A DNA stretch of 64,000 nucleotides from Polytrichum commune (lineage: Eukaryota; Streptophyta; Polytrichopsida; Polytrichales; Polytrichaceae), in contig OX485804.1 in assembly GCA_950295325.1 (NCBI GenBank), forward strand, positions 27,156,001 to 27,220,000, given 5' to 3'. The notes below the pieces were generated by a model that had not been told where the DNA came from, did not search any database, and worked only from the letters and a program-made list of their open reading frames with translations. Positions 1 to 12,159 of this stretch are shown here, in pieces. The position numbers were made by a program, and so were the translations under genes. The stretch's first letter is position 1. Each line of letters opens with the position of its first letter.

Positions 1-1000
1 ACAAATATTGCAGGTGCCAACACCTTCCCCCTCTCCCTATAGGAGATACCCCCTACCCTAAAAATAATAATTAATGCATTTTTTTGACTCCGGTTTAAGT
101 GGGACACTGGTGTCCGGCCATAAGGTTCATACATGGCTTCCAATCTAAAATGTTGTGATCAGATTCAAAGTTAATTTATTGTTTCAAATAACAATTCGAA
201 CATAACCATTGAAATTGTTTGTCACCTCCAGAACAATGGCCGAAACAATTTATGACTGGTTAATTTGTATACCTCATGAAGTCACAATCGCATCTCAAGA
301 AACATCTTATAATGTGGTCACGACTTCACTTGAAACTTTTCACCATCCTATTATGTATTTGATTGTAGCTTAGTATAAACATTATTATAAACGACAAAAC
401 AATGAGATTTTGGTGATATTGATGAAAAAGTGGTAGTTTTTATTCTCCAGCTTTTATAGGAGGATCAGAGACGTGTTTTTAATTGTATAATTGTGACCGT
501 CCCTTGGTGCCGAGTCAACGCTTCGCTTTTATAATTATCATAAAAAGGAATCTTGGAAACATTGTTTCATATACATTTGAGAAAGTGATGTATGCTAGTC
601 CTTTTAAGTCTTTTGGGGTGAACCTAAAGTTGATAGCAAGCTACCACTTTAATAACCAATGGGATCACTTGATTTTGAAATTTATTATCAAAAACTCATC
701 AACGATCATCCCTCCTAAAACTATTATTTAAGGGAACCCGCCTCCCAGAAGGTAGGAAGCATGCCTATCTTGTCACATGATAAAACGAGATTAGGGTAAG
801 GAAGAATGGGCTCTCATTTTTGTCGGTGCAAATAAAAGCAATCATATTATATTTATTGAAGTTTCTTGGTCTTTGACTCTCATGCTTGGTCCCTCGTAAA
901 CCACCATGTGTCAAAATGTGACTAGTACATGAATGTGTGGACTACAAATTGCACAAGGGTACGGGCTCTCTTACCCAAATTGGTGTGCTTTAGTGCCATG
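1..1000. other. AT-rich intergenic DNA, nothing recognised
   Basis: I see no ORF with family resemblance, no RNA gene and no clear repeat here. Short open frames exist but have no domain-like composition. Confidence 0.5.
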
Positions 1001-1642
1001 TTGGCTTCAAGAACGATGAAGGATGTGGTACCGTTTGTAATGTACAGGCACCAGTACCTTTGAGTACACGCAATGAAATTGTCCATCCATTGTTAAGTTG
1101 GAGCTTGGTATCATGTTTTACATATACCAATCAAATATCAATATTGACGACCCCCCCCCCCGCCCGTTTCTCCCAAAGTGACATCGCCCAAATATGTGGT
1201 ATTTGTCCATGCACATTGGCTGGGGTTGGTTTCTCATGTATTTGACATGGTTGGGCTGGGCCTTGTGGCGGTCATGGGATTAGCTCTGGCAGGTGGCATG
1301 TTGACATCTTGCCAACGGGTGGTGGACATACATGGTTTCCTTGACAATATGGAAGGCGGTTGCAGTGCCGCCATTTACCGGTTCCCTTGTGCGCTGACCA
1401 TAGGTCAAAGGTCGTGATGACCTCCAAGGGCTTCGAATATTCTCTCTCTCCCAATGGCAACTTGCTTATGTCCTCCACTACATGTGCATTGTTCCTTCAA
1501 ATTACTTGCAAACTTTGTTTGATTAAATTTCTTACCATGGCTCCAAGGATGCATGCGCTAGCTCGATCCCAAGGCCAATAACGTACTTGTTTGTCACTCG
1601 AGTACTTCGAGGCATCCATGACAATTGCGGTGGGTTGCGTGC

Positions 1643-2330
1643 ATGGACATCAACATTGGACTACTCGTGAATTTGAGGAAGTTCATTGAGAATGAATGTA
1701 TGGTGGGCTTGTGCTATGTGGAACATGGTGGGGCATTGACACACAAACATTTCCAAATGGTTGTGAGGGGGAATTGTAGTAGTATACTAGAGTTAAACAA
1801 GAAAATTAAGCTTTGTTTGTAATGGGATGTGAGTCCTCCAACGAGTCATGTTGTTTCTTGCAAGAGGTTGAGCAATGAGGGGTTGCACACCTTCTTGGGT
1901 GAGGGGGGTATTCCATGAAAGAAACGGGGAGGAGCATTTTGAGTTTGTGCATCACGATGTTTTTGCGAATGACATGATTGAAGGCAAAATTGGAGTATGT
2001 TAATTTTGGGAAGGTCGATTTGAACAATTGTGTGAGTCATTCTCATAGCAACATATTGCAAATGACTCACCAATGGGCATGCTTCTATATGAAGAGGCAT
2101 TTGAGCGTTACTCTACCCAACACCATGTTTCACATGTGCAAGAGTGGTCAATCTTACCCAAATCCCACATGGGGTATTGCCATAGGATATGTGGGTATGG
2201 ATGTTAGGAAGGCCGCATTGATATGAAAGATCATGATGAATCCCCATGATATAAAGATGGAGGACATCTCCAATGTCTTTTTTGATTGTTTCAGGGGTTT
2301 CAAATATGAGGTATTTAAAGGCACACCAAA
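1643..2330 (+). pseudogene. Degenerate mobile-element ORF with HxHFQ motif (possible HUH-type replication protein)
   Basis: An open frame from the ATG at 1643 to the stop at 1822 includes LTHKHFQMVVRGN followed by a lysine-rich stretch. After the stop, similar-looking coding continues in shifted frames: NGEEHFEFVHH around 1935-1967, then YVNFGKVDLNN and SHSNILQ from about 1993 to 2226 and beyond. At least two frame changes and a stop break it, so it is not a working gene. The His-x-His-Phe-Gln motif and the block after it recall the HUH motif of Rep-like rolling-circle endonucleases, including Replitron-type elements of green plants. That is my inference, and another transposon protein is possible. 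It ends just before a GA microsatellite at 2346-2366. Confidence 0.3.
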
Positions 2331-2345
2331 TAGCACTTGATCATC

Positions 2346-2366
2346 GAGAGAGAGAGAGAGAGAGAG
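2346..2366. repeat. GA dinucleotide microsatellite
   Basis: About ten uninterrupted GA units, directly after the degenerate ORF at 1643-2330. Confidence 0.9.
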
Positions 2367-3118
2367 TTCTTTGTCAATGTCGACTCTGATGGGAGGGATT
2401 TGGAAGAGAGTTGGGTGCAAGAAGACGTGGCAAAGGGCTTTGCAGAGGGGTTAGATATGATTCAGTTGGCCTAGTTGTTGGTCAATGCCACATGGATGAT
2501 CATTCTCAGTCTCCTAATGGCCTCATTGCATGCCGAATCCAGAGGTATGTTGGCCATTTTGTGGCAGATAGCAACAACATTACCGTCGTTGGGCTCCCGG
2601 GTGGCACTATATGTGGCATTGAAGGGCTTGAAGGACTCAGGGCCATGCCACACGACCGGCAGGCGAGAGTAAGCGGGCACTGCGATTGGCCAATGCCGAG
2701 GCCCAGTTACCACACAGCAGGCACTTTCGTACATGTGAAGATGACATGGCGCGACAGCTGGCAGCCGGGAACTACCAAGCGTTCGATGCTGGAAACGTTG
2801 GTTTCCCGGCCCAGTCAGCAAGGGGCCCACAAGGGAAGACCCTGTCACACGTAACCTCTACCCTCCCCCGCGCAACATCCCAACGGCGACCCGTTTCGCA
2901 CGACCTCCGACCTTCGACGACCTCCGTCGCCGCTCACTCCATCCCGCCCGCCCGCGCACTCCATCCTTCCCGCGCACTCCACTCCATTCCACTCGTGCAC
3001 TCCATCCCGCTCGCCCTCCATGCCACAACTCGATCGCATCCACAGTCAATTTTTTTGTTGTTGTTGGTGAAACCAGTTTCCTCTTCCACATTTCGTTGCT
3101 CACCTGCTTGTGAAGTGC

Positions 3119-3599
3119 ATGGATTCGCAGGGGCCTTTGCCACACGTGGGCGCTACCAATGCGAACGATGTCTCCACCACCAATCCTCCCGTGGGGGGCA
3201 GCGAATTCCATGTTCAACGAGGCGGCATACCTCCTCCGCCATTTTTCCAAGGTTTCCCACCTCTTGGTGGCCAAATGCCTTTTTTGTTCCCTCAATCTTT
3301 CATGCCTTCAGTTCGAGGAGTGGGGTTTGCACCTCCTTCGCAGAGCGCACCTGCCGCCACCACCGACCTCACGGTAGGGTCCCTAAAGCGAGGCTCGCAG
3401 GAGTGTGTGACGGACCCATCCAAAAACACCAAGAAACGGAGAGGTCTGAGGAAAAAACCTGAAATTGTTGAGTTGGATGACGCGAAGGACGAAGTGGATG
3501 TCCTCAAGAGTGGAGGGCATTGGAAGGATCACTGGGTCATCCAGTTGATCACCATTCACAGAGAGATGCACAACACCTTCTCCGCACCACCGAAGCAAG
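3119..3599 (+). CDS. Myb/SANT-like (trihelix-type) protein, first exon of a partial gene
   Basis: The frame opens at the ATG at 3119 (MDSQGPLPHVG) and gives 160 codons plus one base to a possible donor at 3600 (CAAG|GTACTC). The N-terminal half is rich in Pro, Gly and Phe (PPPPFFQGFPPLGG). A basic nuclear-localisation-like stretch follows (KKRRGLRKKP). The end, GHWKDHWVIQLITIHREMHN then FSAPPKQ, resembles the first helix of Myb/SANT (trihelix-like) domains found in plant regulators and in the accessory ORF of PIF/Harbinger elements. The rest of the domain is missing: the frame stays open through a 120-base AT-rich, intron-like stretch (3600-3719) to a stop near 3838, but that part does not look like the family. 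It is either truncated or spliced to an exon I could not find. A Harbinger transposase remnant lies 2.2 kb away in convergent orientation, so this may be its accessory ORF. The block at 2.56-3.55 kb is noticeably GC-rich. Confidence 0.45.
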
Positions 3600-3839
3600 G
3601 TACTCTTCCTAATTCCTTCTTCCGGGTTTTTTTTTTGCTTTGGTTGGTTTTGGTTTTGTTTTGTTTTATAAAAAAAATTAACTGTTTTCTTTGTGTCCTC
3701 TCCAATTGTCGTTGGACAGGCTCCCCGCACGTCCATAAATTCACGTTTTTGTGTGGAATGGTAGAGCCTACCCCTAGTCCGGAGCGGAGTTCTCCGAACT
3801 CTATTCAATTTCTCCCAGTCGCTAGTTTCCTTCCCTAGA

Positions 3840-5370
3840 GCCCAACAACCGCCTTTCCATGTCGCAACCCTTGCTAGCCCCCCCTGACCATCTTGCCAAT
3901 TTTCATTCCTAGCAAAGGTTACGAGCGCTAACCCTTCCCATTCCACCATGCTAATGGTTAGCTCCTCTCACCCTGGACCCTATAGTTCATAGGAGGGAAC
4001 CAACCCTCCTACTTTGCATTCGGATCTCACCCCTTAATCCGTAACCCATTTCTACATGTGGACTTCCATGTATCGAAGTCCAATCCTATGTTGATCATCG
4101 CATTGCCGGAGCAACACTACAACAACCCGAAGCATACTAGGCAACTATGGCCTCACAATGGGCCAAAGCCCATGGAGGCCGTGCCGTTCGGCCTCCGCTC
4201 CTTTGCTTGCTTCTTGATTTCTATATTTTGGTGCTCTTGGAATCACTTCCTCGTCCCCTTTGTCAACTTCGTCGACTCTCTCCTCAGCATCAGCTCACAG
4301 TTTGCCCGATTCAAAGTTTGTCTATACGATAACCACCTTCTTTCGATGTTCCGTCCTTCGCATCCTCGTCGCCTTTGTCAACTTCGACACCTCTCTCCTC
4401 AACAACATAGTACACCTTTTTGCCTCCCCTTGCCTTCTCCTTGCAACCCAACACTGTTCTCCCAGTTGAATGTGGCAGTGTTGAACCACATGCTGGTTTA
4501 TACACACTGTATTTGCATTTGGCTCTTAAACGTCATGTGTGATCTTTTACCTTTTTTGGACAATCAATAACATCATTTGTTGTGGGTGTTAGCGCTGAGG
4601 ACTATCATAGTTCATTGTGCGCCGATCAAGCATATCAAACTGAAATTTTACTCAGTTTTTGTTGCAAGAGTTCGTTGCAAACACGACATTGTATGTGTTG
4701 GTTATTGGTTCAAGCAACATTAATGTAATCCTTTTTGCACTCCACTTGTGTGTAGAAACTGGCAAACTGGTTGTGATTTAAATCACGCTTTATTGTTGTT
4801 CATGTCCCTGAAACCATGTCATTATGGTGGTCATCCACTGAATGTCGACCATTCACATCCCCTGCAGGCCCTTTTGCAAATGAAGGTCACAAGTCTTGCC
4901 AAATTCTAAGGCACTACTTGGTTCACATTGTGAGCTATGGTGAACATCGTTCACGGGGTACAAGACTTCTTAAAAAAACAACACTTTAGGAGGCGGCAAA
5001 AATATGTCAATGAATTTGGAAATTTTGGGGCGTATTCGCTCGATAACGTCATGTAACTTCTAAAGTTCCACATGCACTGGGTACATGGTTACCTGCAGTG
5101 TTGTCTCACATCAACCGCTTATTTCTCAGACTCAGAGCGGCGAGCAGGCCAGCGCATTGTGTGCAATTCAGAATTATGGCATTCAAACAAGTTGGCTTCA
5201 GAGAAGTAATTAATGTAATCACCGCCTGAAAGTGTACAAGCCAGTAAGGGAAGTTGCTAAACTCACATCACATGAAGGAATTTTGGCTGTATATAATCCA
5301 CATACGTACGCGTACAAGTGGCATTTTTTCACATCCGGCAATAAATGAAGCAATGGCCACTCCGCACGTG
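3840..5370. other. Intergenic DNA, no gene recognised
   Basis: The stretch 4259-4400 holds a short internal duplication (a TTTGTCAACTTCG-containing segment occurs twice). A long frame at 4058-4570 looks fortuitous because no domain is visible. Nothing else is seen. Confidence 0.4.
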
Positions 5371-5374
5371 CGTG

Positions 5375-5440
5375 GAATATATATACATATATATTCCATA
5401 TACATATATTCCAATACATATATACATATATATATTCATA
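5375..5440. repeat. AT-rich (TATACATATA) low-complexity tract
   Basis: Alternating ATATAC/ATATTCC units, partly palindromic, directly next to the hairpin at 5441-5504. Confidence 0.85.
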
Positions 5441-5504
5441 TCGCAATTGATGTTTCCAATGATTGCCGCACCAAAACGGCAATGATTGGAAACATCAATT
5501 GCGA
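5441..5504. repeat. Near-perfect 28-bp inverted repeat with an 8-base loop
   Basis: The left arm 5441-5468 and right arm 5477-5504 are reverse complements with one mismatch. The loop is CACCAAAA. The arm begins TCGCAATTGATGTTTCCAAT. It could be the core of a small foldback element or an RNA hairpin. It lies within or beside Harbinger-derived DNA. Confidence 0.85.
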
Positions 5505-5794
5505 CATGAACTGGGATTTGGTGGAACACATGTGAAAACTGTGGTCAAAAGAACCGTAATAAAAAAACGACTACGGTTTTTTTTACCATGTTTTCTACTA
5601 GTGCCTCATGTGCTCATTGTGATTTGGTATTCTCTGGCGGCCTCCTGTTTCATGTATTCCAAGGTTTTTCTAGAGTTCTCCTCGATGCCGGCCAAGCTTT
5701 GCAGGACATTATTTGCCACTGCAAGTCTTTCTTGTGTCGATGCCCCCGGAATTCTCCCTAGTGGTAAGCCATTGTGAACCTCGTCCGTAGCTTC

Positions 5795-6720
5795 TTACAC
5801 CCACTCAGTTTTCCAGAAGCTATCATCGAAAATGATGTAGATGTTGTACAAAACGAGGCACGTGCTCACCAATTCGGGCACATTCTTGAGGTGCATATCA
5901 ATCCTCTTGAGGAGAATCTGCCATATGCCTTTGAGCATGCTGAACGCTCGCTCGATACACATTCGTATAGAGCTCTGCACAAAGTTCCAGTGATACTCCT
6001 CTCGTGATAGTCCATCCTTATGTCCCTTGAACGGAGCCAATATCCACGGACGACACGGGTATGCAGCATCACCAACCAAAGCATACGGTGAGAGCTTTCC
6101 TGCTTCGCAGAATTGTCCGATCTTAGTCCTCCCCCACAAATTTGCATCGTGCATTGGTCTTGTCCTAGCCTATGTCGAAATCCCAAAATAGGCATTTGCT
6201 TGATACCACACCCTGCAAGAGGATTGAATGGAATCCCTTGCGGTTGTAGTAGTCTGCAGCGTGGAGCCGGGGTGCAATGATGGGTATGTGCGATCCATCA
6301 ACCGCCCCGATCACATATGATATGTGATGCAAATTTTGAAATTATTGTGTGAATTTCTCCATGACGGCGGTGGAAGGCCATCTAATTAATGAATTTCTTG
6401 AGCAAAATTGTGTTCATGGAACTACTAAATTGAGAGATTGCTAGTTGACTTATCGAAAGGCCAATCCTATACAAATCGGCAATGCTCTGCATGGAATTAC
6501 CTGTGGCCAATCTTAAAATCGCGACAACCACCTTAATTTGAACTAGAATTGCAGACCGCATATTCGTATCATGCCTCTACAAGAAGGTTGCAAGCAACGA
6601 GCACAAAAACTCGAATATCGGGACGTCCATACGCATCCGGCCTTTGAACTCCCTCGCAATAAATGATCCGAGCAGGTTCTGCTAAAAAAACTCAGGTTGT
6701 CGCAGCCCTCTCTCGTGTGC
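5795..6720 (-). pseudogene. PIF/Harbinger (HARBI1-like) DDE transposase, decayed
   Basis: Read on the minus strand, the order of motifs is that of HARBI1-type transposases. First come an N-terminal helical part (FKGRMRMDVPIFEFL, DTNMRSAI, LATGNSMQSIADLYRIGLS) and GAVDGSHIPIIAPRLHAADY (first catalytic Asp). Next are YYNRKGFHSILLQGVV and MHDANLWGRTK (second Asp). Last are LVGDAAYPCRPWILAPFKG and CIERAFSMLKGIWQILLKRI (the Glu). It is broken. A TAG at 6165-6167 stands where this family usually has Trp, a one-base frame change follows before MHDAN, and two further stops occur upstream (after ATFL and after KKFIN). In the intact element the protein would cut and move DNA, usually with a Myb-like partner; the partial Myb-like exon at 3119-3599 may be that partner. 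The C-terminal frame (5795-6154) is still open. Confidence 0.88.
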
Positions 6721-8900
6721 CCAAAGTCATCGTGGCCGACGTCTGTGCACTCGCTTCAAACCGTGCATTGCGAGAGTCATGCACCAAAGTTGTTGCCAAT
6801 GCCATACAGAAATCACCCCTTCATCTCCGGACAAACTCTCCAACATACACAACAGTGAGAGCTGGAAAACAAGAAGAAGCAACAGCTTGTGGACTTTGAT
6901 ATCCATCTTCACAGTGTGTGTGAATTTCTAGAGAAGAGGCAGGCAGCAAAGTGGAGCTCATAAATATGAGCGGTGAGTGAGAGCTTATGGAGAGGTCATC
7001 AGCCTCTGCACCGAAATTTTCTTCTCGCCTCGGTGATTTGCCGCAGGCCCTGTGCCGGTCGTGTGGCGACTGCGAGCCACATTGGCTGACATAGTAGCCT
7101 CTACCCTAGTCGCAGGCATAGCCTCCACTGGCTATTCACCTGCCGGTCATGTGGCTTCCACCTCATATGAGGCATTTTGAGCCTATGCGTATTTTCAATT
7201 TTTACAATAATAAATGTAAATTATTGCTTTTGCAATGTTGATGTGTCTTTTGTGGTGATTGTATTTCTAGGATCCTTGACATCCCCCTTTTATTAGTTGG
7301 ACATCCAAACAACACCCAAGTAGTGTGTTGTTCCAGCCATTGGTCCAAAAACGCCATGCTGGATTGAGTGCACAAAGCAAATGTGTGATTCGTGGATGCA
7401 CCAGAGGGGGGGTTTGACAAAGTATAAATATGAGGTGTGGCATGTGGCTTGAGACTAGGGATGTTGATTTAGAAGGCAATGAGGGGCCCACACCACTAGG
7501 TCCACGACTTCAATAATAATGATGTTCTTTGTGGTAAATATTAGTGTTAGGATTGTTAATTAGAAAGCATGTTATGCTTCAAAGCCTTTAGTGTTAGAGT
7601 TTGACGTATGAGTATGCGAGTTGCAACCATTGTTTATTTTCCTCTCGAGTGTTGTGTCTGACAAATGGTGTCAGATTAAGTGTGGCTGCGACTAGCGTTG
7701 TTTGTTTGCACATTTGTAGTTATTCCAAGCTCTATCGCTATTTGGAGTTGTGTATAGCGAGGTTGTTGTCATCGTCATACTTCTTTGTTTTTGAGTTCCA
7801 TGCTATACCAAAGAGCTATGTGTGTTCATATGTTCTTTGCTTTGATATTGAATTAAATTTAAGATGTAATTTTTTTTGGAAGTAAACTTTGTACATATGT
7901 AGAAAATGATGATGATGATGATGATGTATGTATGTGTGTGTTGCCCCCCCCCCCCTTGGAGTTGTCTTCTTGAAATGCTTGTGTGGGGTTGGCTCTTAAA
8001 TAATAGAAAACACAATAAGAGCATACAAATTTAGTATAAACAATGTATGGATTCAAATATTGGGAAAGGAAAAAATATGAATATTGAGTATTGAACCTAG
8101 TATAGCATTATATAGCATATATATCAATATATAGTGTTTAGAAATTGTACACAAAAATTGATCTCACAACAAATTCCATTTCCAAACATAAGAGAGAGAT
8201 AGAGATGACTCCAACCTCAGGTGTTGGTGTGAATGAGGGACGTTTCACCTTGATCATGGCCGCAAGCTCATATGTAAACCCGGAATAAGTTTATTGAGCA
8301 AGGATATGGAATAAGTGCTATTGCCTATTGTAAGAGGAGGCCCCTATTAATAACCAATGACATGACGCAATGTAGGCCCATTAGGGAGCTGCATGTGTTT
8401 TTTTAAGGTTGTGTATCTGAAGGGCGGGAGTTACAAGGGGATGGTGTCTTAACTAGTTGCAACCTTAGTTGGTTTTGATTCTTTGGGAAGTTTTTGGGAG
8501 GTTGTTTAATTCCTTTATGTAATCTAATTGAGTGCATTAGGCATCATGTTGTAAAATTTAGTCTTGGCCAAATGGGTTTTGATGTACGTGCATGGTGGTT
8601 TTGGTGCTTGCTTAGGTGGGGAACATTAGTTGTTGTTGGTTGTCTAGTTTTGTTTGTTGAGCATGAGTAGGGTGAGGTATTTGATAGCTATCATGTGGAT
8701 TTGTTGCATGCATGCATGTATGGGCATTAATGGGATGTAACAATGTTCAAACATGTTGGTATTGTTGTTAGTGTGGATGCATTCTCGGATGCATTATGTG
8801 AGGCTAGTGAGTGTCACACACCATCTAGCATTTTCAAAGGTGTCCACCAATGATTGGAATACAATAGCTTTCACCATTGGGTTGTAGTGGTGGAGTCACG
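6721..8900. other. Intergenic DNA, no gene recognised
   Basis: The stretch 7020-7180 has two GCCGGTCrTGTGG copies. An ATG trinucleotide microsatellite lies at 7906-7926 and a 12-base C run at 7944-7955. The plus strand becomes increasingly G/T-rich to the right, perhaps the 3' end of the LINE remnant that follows. Confidence 0.4.
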
Positions 8901-8929
8901 ATCTTGATAGAATATGAATTCAATGAATT

Positions 8930-10751
8930 ATAAACTTGGGTTTTCACCAGTATAGTGTGTGTGTTTTTCTTTGGAAAGGTGGCGGGTGATGATGAGGATG
9001 TTATTTTTGAGTATGGCAAGGTAGTGGCATGGTCTTGTGGTGCAAAGGCATAGGTATACCCATGTGGGGATTGTGTTCTTTGTGGGGCCTCCTGGATGGG
9101 TGCATGCGTTCATGAGGAGTGTGTCTCGTGTTATAGAGTGGAACATGAACAACTTACATATTTGTCATATTGCTTTGTTGGTGATGTTGGTGTTTGTGTA
9201 CTTGGAGAGAAGATGGAAACATCTGTCGGTTTCTTGTAGTGACATAAGTTGCAAAGGGGGAAGAAAATTGGGTGGGCTAGATGGTGTATTTTCTTTGGTT
9301 GCCCATGTATTATGCGTATCGTAATTTGAGGGTTTATGGGATTTGTGCATCAATACATTGAGGTGCTAACCAAAAGTAGTTGCAGAGGGGGGGGGGGGAG
9401 TGAACTAGTGGATTGTTGAGCCATTTTGCTACATATGGGTATTGAGGTAGGATCATGGTCATAAGTTGGTGGGTGTATTCCTTTTGTATCTAGGGTTTGA
9501 GATGCTTGATGGGTGTAATATGAAGGTGTTCGGTAAGGATTTTGCTGTGCCATAAGGGGGTCGTTGTTAGCACCAAATTTGTGAGCTTGTCACTGGCGTT
9601 GTTGCCAAGGGTTCTTGAGTCTTTGTGGATTTTTTGGAGTTTGATGGGGGTTGTGTGTTTTGATAGTTGTCGGATTATGGCTTGTATAAGTTATTTGCCA
9701 AGATGGTGTGTTGGGAGGAGGGTTGGTGGAGGTGTTGTAGATAAGGTAGATGGAGTTGAAGTTGTTTGTGAAGATATATGAATGCGTATTGTTGTCTTTG
9801 GTGAAATGGAGGTGACGTAAATGGCTATTAGTTATGCACATTGAATAATTTGTCTTCCATGAAGTTTGTAGGTGTATTGGGTGTTGCCGACAAGATGGTA
9901 AATACCTAGTCCGGTGACGCCTTCTCGAGGGGGTCGAAGGACTTGTTTGTATAGTAGGTATTCATGATGGGGTATTTTAGCCGTGATTGTGTGAAAACGA
10001 GGTTGGGAAGGGTAGGGGGGAAGGGGGGGTATATTTAAAGTATTAGGAAGGGCGAGGGGTGTATTTCTATATCTTGAATAGGTTGACCTTCGTGCGTGTG
10101 TCCACTTGGTTGGGGTTTTGTGTGAGGGGGAGTTCTGTTAGGTGTAATGTGGTTGTGAAGCAATATTGGAATCTTTTGGCGGAGATGGGGATAATGGAGA
10201 GTCTCTAATACACATGATCGTGATGATTTTGGGTACGGTTTTAGCTAGGTATGTTGGGTAACCTATTTGGGGGGAGTATTTGAGGTTGTGTGGATTGAGG
10301 TGAGGAGGTACTTGCGTGTATGGGTGGGGGCCAGTGAAGGTTTGTCTTGTGTTGTACCAAATTTTGTGTGGTAAATGAGTACGGTAAGGGCCTCCATTAT
10401 GTATGTGTTGCCATTATGGCCCAATGTAATGCTTCAAATGTTGTTTGTAAGTTTAGTGGGTTTGGAGGCCTCTGCCCACCCATTGGGTGGATTTAATATT
10501 GTTTTGGGCACCGAAAATTACGTCTCATGGGTAGGGGGAGTGGTAGTTATGCAGTCTGAGGGGCCATGTAAACATCGTAGGGTAGTATGAGTGGGATGAA
10601 TGAGAATGAACATGTGAGGAATGCTAGTATGGAGGGAGGTACAATGTTGTGAGTAAGGGCATGTTTGATATGTATTTTTAGGAGAGGGGGGGGGTCTAGT
10701 GTTGGGATATAAAGTTGTAAAAGATAGTGGAAGTGCCGCACAACTTACCAT
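8930..10751 (-). mobile_element. Decayed LINE (non-LTR retrotransposon) with RNase H domain
   Basis: The plus strand is strongly G/T-rich, so minus-strand frames are rich in Thr, Pro, His, Asn and Ile. On the minus strand around 9.96-9.56 kb an RNase H domain can be pieced together. GLGIYHL, NTQYTYKLHGRQII and LIAIYVTSISPK are followed by IFTNNFNSIYLIYN (like the family's TDSLNSIYLI) and IKLQKIHKDSRTLGNNASDK (like HKVRAHxGIxGNExAD). The first half and the second half lie in different frames. A stop replaces the Glu of the usual AEL motif near 9830, and the second Asp reads Asn, so the copy is dead. Downstream at about 9.15-8.93 kb, CTHPGGPTKNTI and ILIITRHL recall the Cys/His-rich tail after RNase H in such elements. 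Upstream to 10.75 kb the same composition continues, but I could not place reverse transcriptase motifs with certainty. The element ends are not defined. Confidence 0.6.
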
Positions 10752-12155
10752 ATCAATAAAGTAGTTTCTTTCACATATAGGTATATTTTATAACAAAGGA
10801 AAATACTACATACACACTTCAAATACATTTTAGATTGTACATTGCTATATTATATATATTCTTACACATGAATAAAACATTTTGTTTGTAAGAACTTGAG
10901 TGAGATTCTTAACAATAAATCAAACCCTACATAAACATCAAACTAATTGCTCGTTAAGAGTAAATTGTTTGGTTTTCACGGGTAGATCACTCCATTGTCA
11001 AGTTGAACACCACGTGCAGCCAAAACAAATCTTCTTTTGGTAAGTTGCACCACCAAAATGGGTCAAAATTTTATCAATTTTTTTTCATGAGTAGATATAC
11101 ACAGTACCTATGACATAGTTAAAAGTGGTAACTAAATTTGATGATTTTTTTTTTCATAAAACATACCATTTCTAACTAGAATAACACATAATTGAACTAA
11201 AACAATTACTAAAAATAAATAAAGATGACTAAAAATTTCAAAAAAGTATACAAAAGATACTATCAATGGTTATGTATATGTAGAAAAAATATCATAAATT
11301 TTAAAATTATATATGGCATGTAATATAGGGGTAGCAAACTTTGTCCGCACGTGGTGTCAACTTGACAATGAAGTGACCTCCCCGTGTTGGTTTTCCAATT
11401 GTTGATTTTTGAGAATTCCAATAATATAAAATAAATAATACAAGTATTGTCAATACTAATTACAAATTTTTTACATGAATATTATTCACAAATTATGCAA
11501 GATACATGCATCAAATATCACCTACCCTCTAAGTAGGTACATGTAGAATACAAGCTGATAATACCAACTTGCTTTCGAACAATTCACACACTATCAATGC
11601 ATATGCTCATTTTGTCCAAGACAATTTTAACCTCTTCAAATAGTGAATGGTGCGTCAAAAATACATAAAATTAAAAAAAATTCACATTTTTAAGATTTTG
11701 AATAAATGAGGCATATTAGTCATCTAGGTCATTTGAAGTTATATATTAAGAAAATGAATCATACTTCTACACATCAACAGGGGGGGGGGGTGGGTCGGTG
11801 TTCCACTAGAAAACATGGTATGGTAAAAGATGTGTTCCTATTCAATGTTTCGAGGTAAAAACATCATAAACATTATTAAAAATACATGTTAGTGGAAATT
11901 TATAGTAAGAGTATAGTAGGCGCAATCCAAATCTAGTCATATTTTTATTATGGCTATGCGCATTACTTCACAACATGGGCCCTTGAATATACCCCTCACT
12001 GTCAAGTGGTTCATATATGTATGAAGGAGTGGACCCCCCCCCCCCGGGCCCTCCAGTAGCACACACGGTATGGGAAGAAGCCAATGTTGTGCAAACATCA
12101 TTTCCATAGACCACTTGATAAGGGTATCGCAAAACATCTTTGATTTTTGATATCC
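10752..12155. other. AT-rich intergenic DNA
   Basis: No coding signal. The stretch holds homopolymer runs (G at 11780-11790 and C at 12034-12045) and poly-A/T tracts. Nothing else is recognised. Confidence 0.5.
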
Positions 12156-12159
12156 AATT

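Noticed and set aside
2411-3462. Long overlapping frames (147 and 258 codons) on the plus strand
   Set aside because: They lie in the GC-rich block where stops are rare, overlap the Myb-like frame, and contain low-complexity Ser/His/Arg/Pro sequence without a domain.
3383-3949. 188-codon frame on the minus strand
   Set aside because: It is the antisense shadow of the Myb-like exon and its flank.
4058-4570. 170-codon frame on the plus strand
   Set aside because: Composition follows a CT-rich local duplication. No motif, membrane pattern or family resemblance is convincing.
9037-9781. Plus-strand frames of 79-95 codons in the G/T-rich block
   Set aside because: They come from the stop-poor complement of the LINE coding strand. 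The minus strand carries the recognisable RNase H pieces.
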